The translations under genes were made by a program, and so were the position numbers. The notes under the pieces are model-generated. The model made no database searches. It was given only the letters and a program-made list of their open reading frames with translations, and was not told where the DNA came from. A DNA stretch of 34,978 bases from a virus: positions 1 through 34,978 of IMG/VR virus record IMGVR_UViG_3300047550_004903, one strand, 5' to 3'. Positions 12,701-21,779 of this stretch are shown piece after piece (the stretch's first letter is position 1; each line of letters opens with the position of its first letter).

Positions 12701-15700
12701 AGATCCTATTCCAGTTACCGAATATCTTCCATTATATTTGGAATCAACAAAAGATAATTTTGAATAATTCACAACATCTACATCACTGAAAACAGAGACA
12801 CCATCTTTTTCTAAAGAATAAAATAATTCATCCGGAATTTGTGTTGAAAAATCTAATGTAAAACTAGCATCGGTGCTTAATCCAACCGTTCCAATACCAC
12901 TGGTAATAAATTCTTCGGAAGATTCAGTTGATTTAAATTCTTTATTAAAATTTTTATCATAATAAAGTTTAAATTCATATCCAAATAAAGATGTATCACT
13001 CAAATCAAATTTTAAAGAATTATTTTTTGTTATGTTAATCTGTGGATTAATGTTATATACAAATTGACTAGATCCTCCAGAACTAGCAATACTGACTAAG
13101 TTTGGTGGATTAAGATTTAAATCATATAAAGTTTCTGCAAAAGAAAATTTATTTGAATTTATTCTATAAATGTAGTATGATCCTGTCTGCAGACCAACCG
13201 GAATAGGTCCTAGTGCATTTTTATAATAAACTTTATCTCCGGTATTAAAATTATGATTTATTACTGTTATTTCATTAGTTGCAGTGTTTATACCAGACGA
13301 GCTAAATCCTATTGGATTTATTAAAATTTTCTGTATTGAGTCGTCATATATCACCTTTACTGAAGAGGATGTTCCAATTCCCACAGTAGTTTTTGGTTGA
13401 ACATTTAAATCTATGATATCATTTTCTTCCAAATTATGTTCAGTTTTTAAAGTTATTGATGCAGTTATTCTTTCAACTTTTCCAGTAACCTGAGTGTAAT
13501 TACTTTCAAAGTAGTATTCATATTCATCAGAACCATTATTAACAAAAAATAAACCATCAGAACTTGTAGTTAATTCTACATTAGTACATAGTCCAATATA
13601 ATTATTTGATTTTTTAATTATATAAACTCTTTCAGAATCTCCATTTGGAAGAGAAAATGATGCTCCATCTGAAGTTTTTTTAGCAAGTAATGATGAAGAT
13701 AGTGGTGGTTTTGAAAGAGTTACTTCCTGACCAGTTTTAAATGGGTGATTTGGTAAATATATTGATTGTGTGGGAACGGAAACATCTTTATCAACCTCAC
13801 CGACTGATGTTGGAACGATCCACGCTAATCCAGAAGTTGTTCCAATACCAACAGAATATTGTGGATTAAAATAAACTTTATCATTTATTTTTGATTCAAA
13901 ATAATCAGTTTTTACTTGTACTTTAAATTTATTCTTTACGAAAGATACTGGAGTAGATAAAGTATGTGCGATCCCTGTAAGAGTTCTTTTAACCCTTAAA
14001 ATTTTATTAGTATCAAAAATATTTAAGACCGTTAAATTTTCATTATCAATTTGTATCACATCATCGATAAAAAGAGTCGATGGAATGGATGACAAGTATA
14101 TATCGGTTACAATTCCTGTTCCCGATGGAATTGGTGCAAGTAGAATTGAACTATCACTTTCTACTTTACAAATTTTAGAACCACTTAGATTATTTACGAA
14201 TGTGGATAACCCAGATATTGTTACTATATCGTTATCAAATAGTTGATGGGATGTTGAAATGTATGCTGAAATTTCCCTTGTATTTGTCCAAGTAAATATG
14301 AAATCATCGTAGGTATCAACTTCAGTATCTATTCTATCTACTTCTTTTCCATAAATTTGAGATACCTTGGCACTAAATCCCCCTCCATTCGTATTACTAT
14401 TATCAATTTCTACAAAATCACCAACCTTATAATCACTCCCTCTAGTCTCAACTAAACATTTATCTATTGATCCGGATGAAACAGACTCTATTAATATTTT
14501 CTGATCTACAATTTCGTTAGATTCTACAATAAAATCATTATCTGCATATTTTTCATTTGATTTATATGGGAATGTATTTCTAATTAATTTTGAATTTTCA
14601 AAATCAAAATCTTGATCCAAATTAAAATTATCAATAATTACTGGAGATCTAAAATATTCTCCAATAAAATATGGATAGATTCCACTATTGTTTATTGTAT
14701 TTACAGTTGCAAAATACGCATAAGTCCCATTTGGAAACTCTGGAGTTTTACACCACCTGCCATTATAAATGTCCAAATCTCCAGAATTATTAAAAATATA
14801 ATCTTCTACAAAAGTTCCATAAGGAAATTCTGTGGTTGATGGTCTATTCTGAATATTATTTGTATTGAGTATATACCCAGATTCAATTACTTTTAGATCT
14901 GACGTTAAATCTTCAGGATCAGAATGCCCATATGGTCCATATATTGGATTTCCATCATACGCCCACCCTATAATTGGAGAATGAAAATCACCATTATCAT
15001 TAAATTCTTGAGAGAATAATGATGTATCGTATGATATACAACCATATTGAAGTTTATTTTTAGAATCCTGTAATACAAAATTTCCAAATCTAGATCTACT
15101 ATCAATTGATAAATCCCTTATTTTAATATCAAGTAATGCATTATATCCAGCTGGGATAACAGAAATAGAAGTTTTTGGTAATGTATAATTGACTCCGGAA
15201 GATAACACAATAACATCAACAATTTTGTTATCTACTATTACTGGTCTCAATTTACAACCAACACCGTCACCAACAACTAATAAATCTGGAGTACTATAAT
15301 ATTCAGTGCCCGATGATTCAACTTCTACTCGGACAATAGATCCATTAATTATAACGGGGCGTAATAAAGCATCTTTTCCGGTTTTTATAAAAATAAAAGG
15401 TTTTTTCTCAAAATTTATCAAAGATGATCCATATCCTACACCAGATTCATATAAATAAGCATCAACAATTTTTCCTCTAACTACTGGAGTGGCTACAATA
15501 TTCCCAGTAAAAGTACTTCCATAAGATACTAATATATTAACTTTAATTTCTGGATATTTAAAAACATTAAACCCAGATCCAGATGATTTAAAAGTGGCAA
15601 ATTTTTTACGATTATAATCAGTGGTATCTTTATTTGTTCCAGCGTTTGCTAGTCTAAAAGTGTCATTATCAATTTTTAAAATATAATATTGATTAGTTGT

Positions 15701-18658
15701 AGAAATACCTGATATTGGTGTTCCAGTTGAATAATATTCAATAAGGTCGCCATCATTAAAATTATGATTTGTAAATGTAACAGTACTATCAATAGTAGAA
15801 ATTCCAGTTGGACCAACAAATAATGTTCTATTTGTGTAATTAGAACCAGGATCTATTACTTTAACCGAATTTAATGTGTTGTTCGATACTGTTCCAAATT
15901 GATGTATCCCCGAAAGATATTGTGTAGTAAAACCTACTGTATTAATTCCGGAAACATAATCATTTAAAGTTTCATAAATTTGTATAGTTTTATTATTAAC
16001 AATACTTGCATAATATGAAGATCCATCTACTAAAGTTCTCTCCTGACTTAGATTGGATCCACCAAAAATACCTATGCCAATATCATTTCCTACAGAGTTA
16101 TAAATTATTTTCTCACCACTTTTAAAGTTATGATCAGTAAGAAAGGTTATCGTTTCATTTGTAATATCAATTCCACCACCTTCAAATATCTGCCTACCAT
16201 CAAAAGAAACACTTCTAAATCTTTTACTTAGAAATGGCTCTAATTTACATCCAGTTCCATTGCCACCTTCTACTGTAACAGATAAAACTTTTTCAATATC
16301 AAAATCCTGAGGATCTATCAAAACTTCCTTAACAGATCCACTAACAACCGGCTGAATTAGTGCAGTTACACCAGAACCTATGGATGGTGAAGATACTTGA
16401 ATTCTGGGTAAATTAATAACATCATAATTTTCTCCACTATTTAAAATTAAAACATTCTTCAGAGGTCCATAATAAATTTTATTTAAATAAGAATAATTTA
16501 AAATTTCAACCCCATTTTTTAACAAACCCAAAGATCTGTAATCTTTGGTTTTATTTCTTTCTCCAGAAGATAAATTTTTCTTTATTGGAAACTTTCTTAG
16601 TATTTTTTGAATTCCAATTTCTTTTGATCTTTGAATTCCTAATGTAAATGTATGAGGTCCATCAGATTCTAATAAAGGCAATAAATTTACAAAATTACTA
16701 GAACCAATGAAAGATTTTGATTCATATAATCTTATTCTATCGGTACTAGTTACTTCAACATAATATAATTCTCCTGAAGTTAATCCGGGAATATCATTGG
16801 AAGAATTGTAAATTATATAATCTCCAGTTTTGAACGGATTATTTACAATCTTAATTAATGAATAAAATCCAGTAGTTGCATTTTTTCCATCTAGATATTC
16901 TTCTGTAGCATATGGTATTGTTTTTTCAATGATATTTTCACTGATTGTGTATGATGGCAATCCATTTGCTGAAACATATAAATATTCATCATTTTCATTA
17001 TAAACATTTTGAATATTTGATAATACATTATCATTACCATATTCAATAGGAATTGTAGTACTTATTGCTTTATCTATTTTTCTACGAATATCAAAATATG
17101 TCGATCCAGAATTTGGATTAAAATTGATGAGATTTGATACTTCTACAGTATTTGTGGAAGTATTAATATTAACAATAAATGGTACATTGAGAGTAGAATG
17201 CGCTACAGTTTGAGTTCCTCTATATAGAATCTCAACATTATCCCCAACCTTGAGACTTGATTTGTCTATAGGACTTTTTAATTTAAATGATGATCCTAAT
17301 ATTGATTCTATTTGGTATCTTGAACTAGTATTATAAATCCAAGAATTTGCAAAAATTTGCTTAAATGAATCATTATTATTTGGAATAATTTCACCAACAC
17401 TTTTAACACCAAAGAAATCTCCAGAATTAAATCCATAAACTGGTTTATAAAAATCTAAACCAGAAATAACCCCGGTAATTCTCATCTCTACTTTTTTGTC
17501 GGTATCACCATTTTCATATCCATATGCAAATTGCTGCACTCTTATATCATCAGCACAATCAAGTTGTTCAACTATGTTAGTGCAATTTAAAAATTGATTT
17601 ACTGTCTTATCTCCATAAGAGATTATATTATTTCCAGACACTAGTAATCCAGTTTTTGGAAATCCTATTGTACTATCGACAGAAATTATAGATGAACCTA
17701 TAGATACATTTTCTAATACTCTTGTTTTGGGGTGAATAAAAAATTCACCGGTTATTAGATCTTGTGTGCCATATCCGACAAATAAAGATAATTCATAATA
17801 TATTTTTCCATTTCTATTAATTATTTTTACTTCTGAAACTGATGCTTGATTTTCTGGTGAGTCAGATCTCTGTATTGTTTGTCCAACCAGATTGAGTGGA
17901 TTACCAGATAAAGACTCTACAACTATTACCTTTCTACGAATAAATTCTGAAGAAGATGGTTTTATTAAGAATTTTTCTAAATCAATGACTGAAATTTCTT
18001 CGCCATATAAAACTCTAAAAAGAATCTTAAATGATTCTGGTGTCCCCTTTGCCTGATAAAATGATTTTGCTTCTTTTATAAAATTGCCAATATTAATCTC
18101 AGAAGAAAAATCTATATTTTCTAATCCAGGAGTATAAGTATATTTTATTTTTTTATAAAACTCTTTTAAAAATAAAGAGCTTAAATTTATTACTTTTGTT
18201 TGACTACTATGAGATTCTGCATTACTTTGAGAAAAAACTAGTTCTTCTGGATCATTAACTTTATGAAAATCAGTAATTCCACTGAAACCACGAATACATC
18301 CAGTAAAACTATTTGTTGTAATTCCAGTATATGTGATAATTTCATCGTCTATTTTTAATAGACCATATCTATTTGGATATCCTTTAGTACTATCAACGTA
18401 TATAACTTCATCATCTTCATCAATATTATAAGATAATGACGTATCTAATGAAACTATTTCTGGAATTAAGTTATCTAATCTAATATAATTGTCTAAATTA
18501 TCACTAATGTCAACTGGTCCGCCGGGAAATTCTAGCGATTTATAATATTGTTTAAAAAATTCTATAGAATTGGGATTTTGATCGACAATAAATTCTGGTA
18601 ATTGATTGTCGATGATATCTTGAATTTTTACTTTTCTATCAAAAATATTTCCTGACAT
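6767..18658 (-). CDS. Giant virion structural protein in gp7 position, YHYH-like domain (3963 aa)
   Basis: This one frame fills a third of the window. Its N-terminus (KVKIQDIIDNQLPEFIVDQN, then FFKQYYKSLEFPGGPVD) resembles the start of large cyanophage baseplate proteins placed between gp6 and gp8. Around residues 1215-1320 there is a YHYH-like domain: SPIIGWAYDGNPIYGPYG, then YNGRWCKTPEFPNGTYAYF, then YPYFIG. Much of the rest is built from short beta units of the form G-x-I-x-x-V-x-(V/I)-x-x-x-G-x-x-Y-x-x-P, and the tetrapeptide GIG(T/S/V) recurs at least sixteen times. T4 gp7 is about 1030 aa, so this is nearly four times longer. It starts 1 bp after the gp6 stop. Gp7 equivalence is inferred from position only. 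Confidence 0.85.
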   Translation of the reverse strand: MSGNIFDRKVKIQDIIDNQLPEFIVDQNPNSIEFFKQYYKSLEFPGGPVDISDNLDNYIRLDNLIPEIVSLDTSLSYNIDEDDEVIYVDSTKGYPNRYGLLKIDDEIITYTGITTNSFTGCIRGFSGITDFHKVNDPEELVFSQSNAESHSSQTKVINLSSLFLKEFYKKIKYTYTPGLENIDFSSEINIGNFIKEAKSFYQAKGTPESFKILFRVLYGEEISVIDLEKFLIKPSSSEFIRRKVIVVESLSGNPLNLVGQTIQRSDSPENQASVSEVKIINRNGKIYYELSLFVGYGTQDLITGEFFIHPKTRVLENVSIGSSIISVDSTIGFPKTGLLVSGNNIISYGDKTVNQFLNCTNIVEQLDCADDIRVQQFAYGYENGDTDKKVEMRITGVISGLDFYKPVYGFNSGDFFGVKSVGEIIPNNNDSFKQIFANSWIYNTSSRYQIESILGSSFKLKSPIDKSSLKVGDNVEILYRGTQTVAHSTLNVPFIVNINTSTNTVEVSNLINFNPNSGSTYFDIRRKIDKAISTTIPIEYGNDNVLSNIQNVYNENDEYLYVSANGLPSYTISENIIEKTIPYATEEYLDGKNATTGFYSLIKIVNNPFKTGDYIIYNSSNDIPGLTSGELYYVEVTSTDRIRLYESKSFIGSSNFVNLLPLLESDGPHTFTLGIQRSKEIGIQKILRKFPIKKNLSSGERNKTKDYRSLGLLKNGVEILNYSYLNKIYYGPLKNVLILNSGENYDVINLPRIQVSSPSIGSGVTALIQPVVSGSVKEVLIDPQDFDIEKVLSVTVEGGNGTGCKLEPFLSKRFRSVSFDGRQIFEGGGIDITNETITFLTDHNFKSGEKIIYNSVGNDIGIGIFGGSNLSQERTLVDGSSYYASIVNNKTIQIYETLNDYVSGINTVGFTTQYLSGIHQFGTVSNNTLNSVKVIDPGSNYTNRTLFVGPTGISTIDSTVTFTNHNFNDGDLIEYYSTGTPISGISTTNQYYILKIDNDTFRLANAGTNKDTTDYNRKKFATFKSSGSGFNVFKYPEIKVNILVSYGSTFTGNIVATPVVRGKIVDAYLYESGVGYGSSLINFEKKPFIFIKTGKDALLRPVIINGSIVRVEVESSGTEYYSTPDLLVVGDGVGCKLRPVIVDNKIVDVIVLSSGVNYTLPKTSISVIPAGYNALLDIKIRDLSIDSRSRFGNFVLQDSKNKLQYGCISYDTSLFSQEFNDNGDFHSPIIGWAYDGNPIYGPYGHSDPEDLTSDLKVIESGYILNTNNIQNRPSTTEFPYGTFVEDYIFNNSGDLDIYNGRWCKTPEFPNGTYAYFATVNTINNSGIYPYFIGEYFRSPVIIDNFNLDQDFDFENSKLIRNTFPYKSNEKYADNDFIVESNEIVDQKILIESVSSGSIDKCLVETRGSDYKVGDFVEIDNSNTNGGGFSAKVSQIYGKEVDRIDTEVDTYDDFIFTWTNTREISAYISTSHQLFDNDIVTISGLSTFVNNLSGSKICKVESDSSILLAPIPSGTGIVTDIYLSSIPSTLFIDDVIQIDNENLTVLNIFDTNKILRVKRTLTGIAHTLSTPVSFVKNKFKVQVKTDYFESKINDKVYFNPQYSVGIGTTSGLAWIVPTSVGEVDKDVSVPTQSIYLPNHPFKTGQEVTLSKPPLSSSLLAKKTSDGASFSLPNGDSERVYIIKKSNNYIGLCTNVELTTSSDGLFFVNNGSDEYEYYFESNYTQVTGKVERITASITLKTEHNLEENDIIDLNVQPKTTVGIGTSSSVKVIYDDSIQKILINPIGFSSSGINTATNEITVINHNFNTGDKVYYKNALGPIPVGLQTGSYYIYRINSNKFSFAETLYDLNLNPPNLVSIASSGGSSQFVYNINPQINITKNNSLKFDLSDTSLFGYEFKLYYDKNFNKEFKSTESSEEFITSGIGTVGLSTDASFTLDFSTQIPDELFYSLEKDGVSVFSDVDVVNYSKLSFVDSKYNGRYSVTGIGSTTFSFTLLENPIILGYSADECDILEYSTTSKTENGGVNKINIISNGFNYKKLPTFSKILSENGKGASIRLSSSSIGKVADIKVFNQGYDYSVDNTLNPQSYFPTILELINTDKVESIEVLDGGKNYISEPSLVILNSETREVYPYGQLKPILNNSSIGSVEILETPYGLSPIESEVFSINNTNGIPITSVSYNSSSGIVTCIIETPVLGFPTPIFSTGDLIFVEGIQNTSESGDGFNSSDYGYVFFEVYNYFNTNPAVIEYKISNFSSDGGTPSINPSINSLIVDYSNYPKFKVTQNNSKFTIGEKVLVKEGEFFVEKDLQITSSGDKNAYVDEKYDNLEIGNIIKGKISGVIGEIKSILKQNNQLNIDSYTEKDFGWQSDVGKLNDYYQVTIDSDYYQNLSYSIKSSKQYDEISSPVNQLLHPIGLKNFADTQVSSSSTVGVKEFLTNDSVTIDYIDENRVDTINNFDLVLDTNVVSNYSKFLRLKNKKLTDYIDCISNVVLKIDNIQDLFSNVDNRVANTAETQKIITYTDNYSDFLIQIKDPKTSDIQLIEISTLNDLDNIYILEKANIFSTENKISDINGFIDFNNKNALEIIPDDPFDTDLDVKILKSNFSSVESGIGTYSIGLVNLSGIAATSGIGSTVSIISFDTNQLSSVYVSTQIIQKPSGESNFVDIYLTTDGTDSYISEYYFDTLDNTSLSSNSIGTFSSYIDSQILTLTYENSTDSELLIRSKVVGFGSTASGIGTYIFLSDDQPEDSTQSVKYDSNFSVSTGTTTIVSEDLSSISAFKTIVKVSIGNTSALHQVLTIHNSEDVYTKNYPFLSINNSSGIGTFGGRLNGTNVELVFYPDSEYNSSQYLLQSFNQAFYSEYDSLNTPNQLEYGKIRESVSIAFFNAINGDRYSKNSFPLEHKNFSIFEKTFNPTNSSILDPSTGIFTIKNHFFSTGERLIYTEGSTFNTISPLPLGIGSTLNSVGVLTTILPKEVYAIKIDEDKFRISTRYDYSTTGSGIGVTFTSLGSGNAHKFEMYKKLEKTVLSLDGVVQNPIKYTPISHTLQYNGGQVGIDTTIFSLSGISSVFFFDVLKIDDEYVDVVNVGLGQSRFGPITGIGTFKLVEVERGFIGSSATSHTDSTNVRVYRGAYNIKGSKIYFTNAPKGRSLSDENETNLPRPASSFNGRVFLRQDYTTNVIYDDISDQFTGIGVSMNLTVQGINTTGVQPGSNLVFINDIFQTPSTENNSGNNYETVEESGKTKIVFTGITSSNGQIIVSETDVNQNQLPRGGIIVSLGSTDGIGFAPLVGASVTASVSGGTITSIGIGTTGNWGSGYNKNIGIVSITDSTGTGAVISAIVGLGGTLSFNISNGGSGYTNPQLILPEPSYENLPVIGVSRLSTGITTETGTGLLMSVEVGPSYGSTGIGSTYFSVNSFKITRPGYGFEIGDVFKPVGLVTDARLANPISDFTLTVTEIFTDSFSAIELGELDYIDTIKFLQDGERVRFPLIYQGNTLSFETNNPILDLNSVLLIFIDGVIQDPGVSYQFSGGSSFTFTEPPKPENNIAIFFYRGTRGVDSNIVNVVETLKVGDTVQAIKNDNIYGSVSQNPRTIVGINTSDEFETNIYFGPGIETDEPNYKILSWTKQKSDYIINGQPVYKSRNSLESRVYPTAKIIKNVNVSDSEVFVDDSRFFLYEENESPIDIIDFDVLIVENSNPVSAGLSAVVSVGGTIQSISIINPGSGYTGGSIDVKISAPPNIMSGIGSIASAVANISNGSVSTPITITSPGFGYDPSIPVQVIVESPAVRYENIRNVANVEGFSGIVTGITTTTGTLSNPLALKFNLRSTDALTFDGLEVGYPIYIYDTKVGSGVTSIDSDNSAVIGVGTQFLNNIYYIHSITKLAANAEIICNVKSDSSVIGISTFGSITNPLGRFSWGRLSNFERLSPIGIAVSSFTINSGLSSFPVMQRRGYGFEGLGALRPNIPI

Positions 18659-18659
18659 T

Positions 18660-20588
18660 TTATTCTCTTATTAGCGATCCATTTGAGTAACTTGAAACAT
18701 AATAATCTTTTATAAATGTTGATCCGGAAATATCATCACCGGAAGAAATCACATCTCTAAGCATATTTATCTTACTAGATTGAACAGAAAATGAAAGATA
18801 TAAATCTTTCAATCCAACAACATCATTAGATTCTGGATATGCTTGAATTTCTATAATATTATTTGACCTTGCTGTTGAGGTGATGTTTAATGAATTTAAA
18901 ATAATTTCACCTTTAACATAATCAACAGTTCCTGCAGATTTTATAACCACGGGATAATTTCTAGATCCTTCGGCAATTTTTACAATAGAAATTATACCTT
19001 TACCACTTCCATCCAGATTGCCATTTGAATCTTTATTTGGAACATCAGTTAAATAAACTAAATCAGAAACGCCAGATATTCTAAATCCAGTACTCTTAAT
19101 ATTGAATCCTTTAGAATCAATATGAAATTGATTTCCATAGCAAATTTCATATTGTGCAAATTGATTAATCAAAGCATTCAAATCTCTTCTGATAATAACT
19201 TTTGTTATATTGGAGGTTATAGATTGATCGACATTATCTATTATTTGTAGTAGTTTACTATACTTAAATCTTCCTCCAAATTTATTTAAATTGACAGATG
19301 ATGCATATGTGTTTAATGAATTAATAATATTGGTTCTTAAAGACTCTACCGTAGTTATTTGTGTGGAATTATAATATATCGACGTGTCAATCTCAACATA
19401 AAGAACCTTCAGATCTACAATTTCTTGAGATATTCCTGATAATGTATAATTTTTTAATTTAAGTAAAATGTTTCGTTTATCAAAATCAGAAACAATTGTT
19501 CCATTTTTTGGTTTAATACTAATAAGCACTTTTCCATATTGTGGAGGACTAAGTTCTTCTCCACCAACGACAGAAACTGACTCTGTATTTGGATAAATGT
19601 TTTGTATTATAGACTCGTAATCTCTTCCAGTTACTGCTCTATACTGTGAAGAATATAACCTGGGAGCAAAATATTTAATAGAATCAATTGGCTCAATATC
19701 GCCACCATTGGATGCTGGAATAACGGTGGATATTATAGTATTATTTGGATTTGTTATTGTCGCACCAGCAGAATTTAGCAGAGTTCCAGAAAAACTAAAG
19801 TTTGATGGACCATTACCTTCTTTACCATTGGATACAATATATCTTGCAGTAATTACGGACTCATTTTCTAATTTTTTTCCAAAAAATCCGTCACCGAAAA
19901 GTATTTCATACTTCTCATCTTTAATTTCCTGAAGAAGATATATTCTAGAATCCTTATTTAAGTTTAAAATATTATCAATTTTTTCATATTCAACACCTAG
20001 TCCAGTGTCTGATGGACCTTTAACATAAACACTTAAAGTGTCGGTGTCAATTGAATCATTGTCCAAAATAAATCTTTGATCTAATGAAGTATTAGCAGTA
20101 AATATTTTGTCTAATAAAGTACCTTCATATATTTCAAGTGGTTTTGCAATAGATCCAAAAACTGCCACACCATTTCTAACAGGAGTTGTTACATCTTGTG
20201 GTATTGAAAATGTATATGATGATGAATCATAATTCCCAAGACATATTACACCAGCCTTCAAGGTAAGTGTAGAGGTAGGTGCAGTAACATTTACCGTCAA
20301 TACAATTCCAGCTTTGGCAGATCTCTTAGGTCTTGGTACATAACCAATATTTCTGGCAAGAGAAACAACATTCTCTCTTACAGTCGCAGAGTCTAAAAAA
20401 GACTCATTTACAACCATATTAGAGTTAAATGCCGTAATGTATGTATTATACGCTAAAGTATCAATTAAAACTGAAAAGTTAGATCCTTCAAAATCAAAAT
20501 CCGTAAAATTGGAATTTGCTCTGAGGTAATCTTTAATTGATGTTTTTATCTGATCAAAATCTAGATTGGTAAACTTAGTGAAAGGCAT
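18660..20588 (-). CDS. 6: Baseplate wedge subunit gp6-like, baseplate-J family (642 aa)
   Basis: The length is close to T4 gp6 (660 aa). The N-terminus has the family signature DFDFEGSNFSVLIDTLAYNT followed by NESFLDSATVRENVVSLARN (roughly residues 32-81). The centre has YSSQYRAVTGRDYESIIQNI and GKVLISIKPKNG, the baseplate-J core. Gp6 forms the wedge dimers that ring the inner baseplate. It follows gp25 with a 1-bp gap and precedes the giant protein with a 1-bp gap, so the three are almost certainly on one late transcript starting at 21014-21021. Confidence 0.92.
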   Translation of the reverse strand: MPFTKFTNLDFDQIKTSIKDYLRANSNFTDFDFEGSNFSVLIDTLAYNTYITAFNSNMVVNESFLDSATVRENVVSLARNIGYVPRPKRSAKAGIVLTVNVTAPTSTLTLKAGVICLGNYDSSSYTFSIPQDVTTPVRNGVAVFGSIAKPLEIYEGTLLDKIFTANTSLDQRFILDNDSIDTDTLSVYVKGPSDTGLGVEYEKIDNILNLNKDSRIYLLQEIKDEKYEILFGDGFFGKKLENESVITARYIVSNGKEGNGPSNFSFSGTLLNSAGATITNPNNTIISTVIPASNGGDIEPIDSIKYFAPRLYSSQYRAVTGRDYESIIQNIYPNTESVSVVGGEELSPPQYGKVLISIKPKNGTIVSDFDKRNILLKLKNYTLSGISQEIVDLKVLYVEIDTSIYYNSTQITTVESLRTNIINSLNTYASSVNLNKFGGRFKYSKLLQIIDNVDQSITSNITKVIIRRDLNALINQFAQYEICYGNQFHIDSKGFNIKSTGFRISGVSDLVYLTDVPNKDSNGNLDGSGKGIISIVKIAEGSRNYPVVIKSAGTVDYVKGEIILNSLNITSTARSNNIIEIQAYPESNDVVGLKDLYLSFSVQSSKINMLRDVISSGDDISGSTFIKDYYVSSYSNGSLIRE

Positions 20589-20589
20589 T

Positions 20590-20991
20590 TTATCTAGTTG
20601 CCTCTAATATGAAGGAAAATTCTTGAGTCGGAAATTCTTGTCCGATGATGTCGAATATTACTAAAACATCAAATGCATTCTGATCATAAAGTGGATTAAC
20701 CTCAACCTTTAAATTATCAATTCTATTTTCAAAATTTTCAATTGTAATTTGTATTTCTCGTTGAATTACGGATGCAGTAGCAAAATCGACAAAATCAAAT
20801 AATGATCTTCTAACATTTGATCCTAAAATAGAATTGAAAAATCTTTCAGTTGGTATAGTCTCAACTAAATTTCTGACAGATCTACGAATTGCATTTTCAT
20901 TTTTCAAAACTTGCAAATCATTCGTTATCGGATGAGGAACAAATGATAATGTAATATCCTTAAATGCTCTAGATATTCTAGTAACTGCCAT
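20590..20991 (-). CDS. 25: Baseplate wedge subunit gp25-like (133 aa)
   Basis: At 133 aa it matches the length of T4 gp25 (132 aa). The family core is visible as NENAIRRSVRNLVETIPTER followed by FFNSILGSNVRRSLF (residues 31-65), then the C-terminal beta-strand part ending FSFILEATR. Gp25 is the small sheath-like protein of the wedge that starts sheath assembly and is shared with type VI secretion and other contractile systems. A late promoter (21014-21021) and a short perfect dyad (20996-21010) precede the ATG. Confidence 0.93.
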   Translation of the reverse strand: MAVTRISRAFKDITLSFVPHPITNDLQVLKNENAIRRSVRNLVETIPTERFFNSILGSNVRRSLFDFVDFATASVIQREIQITIENFENRIDNLKVEVNPLYDQNAFDVLVIFDIIGQEFPTQEFSFILEATR

Positions 20992-20995
20992 CGGA

Positions 20996-21010
20996 CAAGA
21001 ATATTTCTTG
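20996..21010. repeat. Perfect dyad in the gp25 leader
   Basis: CAAGAAATATTCTTG on the minus strand, 6-bp arms around a 3-bp centre, lying between the late promoter and the gp25 ATG. In RNA it could form a small 5-prime hairpin at the very start of the late transcript. A role in RNA stability is inference. Confidence 0.5.
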
Positions 21011-21013
21011 CAT

Positions 21014-21021
21014 TATTTATA
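21014..21021 (-). promoter_or_regulatory. T4-type late promoter of the gp25-gp6-giant unit
   Basis: Exact TATAAATA on the minus strand, 22 bp before the gp25 ATG. It is the only such box I noticed ahead of gp25, gp6 and the giant gene, which are spaced by single bases and so probably share this start. Confidence 0.8.
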
Positions 21022-21028
21022 TTGATCC

Positions 21029-21274
21029 TTACCAAGAAGAACCATATGTTGGTTCTGTACCGTAATTCCAATCATCATAATCATCATCATTACGAATTTT
21101 TTTATGCATACTTTCACTTAAGTTGTGCTTATTTTTGGGAATTTCATCGTGCATGATCTCTTGAATTACTTTTTTATTTTCTTGAATCGAAGAATAATCG
21201 GTAATTAATTTGTCAGTACCCCACATCTGATACATGTAGTCTGAATTTCGATCTGGATTTGGTTGAGTTGCCAT
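21029..21274 (-). CDS. Small conserved-type phage protein (81 aa), upstream of gp25
   Basis: The protein starts MATQPNPDRNSDYMYQMWGT and has a basic middle and an acidic, Tyr/Trp-rich end (DDDYDDWNYG). I recall this type of small protein beside gp25 in cyanomyoviruses, but I cannot give its function. An acidic-aromatic C-terminus is also a feature of sliding-clamp-binding late transcription factors such as gp33; that is a possibility, not a call. It ends 7 bp upstream of the late promoter that serves gp25. Confidence 0.7.
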   Translation of the reverse strand: MATQPNPDRNSDYMYQMWGTDKLITDYSSIQENKKVIQEIMHDEIPKNKHNLSESMHKKIRNDDDYDDWNYGTEPTYGSSW

Positions 21275-21319
21275 CTGTTTTACTTGAAAATAAAGAAAAC
21301 AGAACTTTTTACGGGGTTG

Positions 21320-21775
21320 CTATCCCGAATTTTTTTCTTCAATTAAATAAAAGTCATTTTCTAAAATTTTTTTTAAATAATTCTCATCCCACAGACTATA
21401 ATAATCTGTTTTTGAGAGAATTTTTCTCATTTTTAACAAAAATTCGGAATTTTGATATAAAATTAAGTTATATTTTCCATTATTTGTCTGAACTCCATTG
21501 ATAAAACTATCCTCATCCCTAAAATCATCGAAAAATTTATATTTTGGATATTTTTGATTCAGTTCAACAATTTTTTGATGAGCATAATTCAGGTCAATAT
21601 GATTCTCAATTATAAAAATAACGACACCAAACTCTTCATCTAGAGGTTTGATGTCGTTAATCGAACATTTTATTATTTTATAAGTATTTGCCTTTGCAAA
21701 CGGACAAATCGAATAACCGTTTAAATCTGGATGAGACTGTTGAATTCTTTGAATCCACTCGTCCAAATCCTTCAT
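21320..21775 (-). CDS. Uncharacterised phage protein with a CPFA motif (151 aa)
   Basis: I do not recognise a function. The motif GYSICPFAKANTYKII (residues 21-36) recalls the CPFA signature of DUF1415-type proteins; the rest is mixed alpha/beta with a charged, Lys-rich end. The frame could extend upstream to 21853, but that part overlaps the 48-aa gene in another frame. The ATG at 21775, 4 bp after that gene's stop, gives a sensible compact junction, so I chose it. The stop codon lies in a small GC-rich stem (CGGG...CCCG, about 21314-21329). Confidence 0.7.
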   Translation of the reverse strand: MKDLDEWIQRIQQSHPDLNGYSICPFAKANTYKIIKCSINDIKPLDEEFGVVIFIIENHIDLNYAHQKIVELNQKYPKYKFFDDFRDEDSFINGVQTNNGKYNLILYQNSEFLLKMRKILSKTDYYSLWDENYLKKILENDFYLIEEKNSG

Positions 21776-21779
21776 ATAG

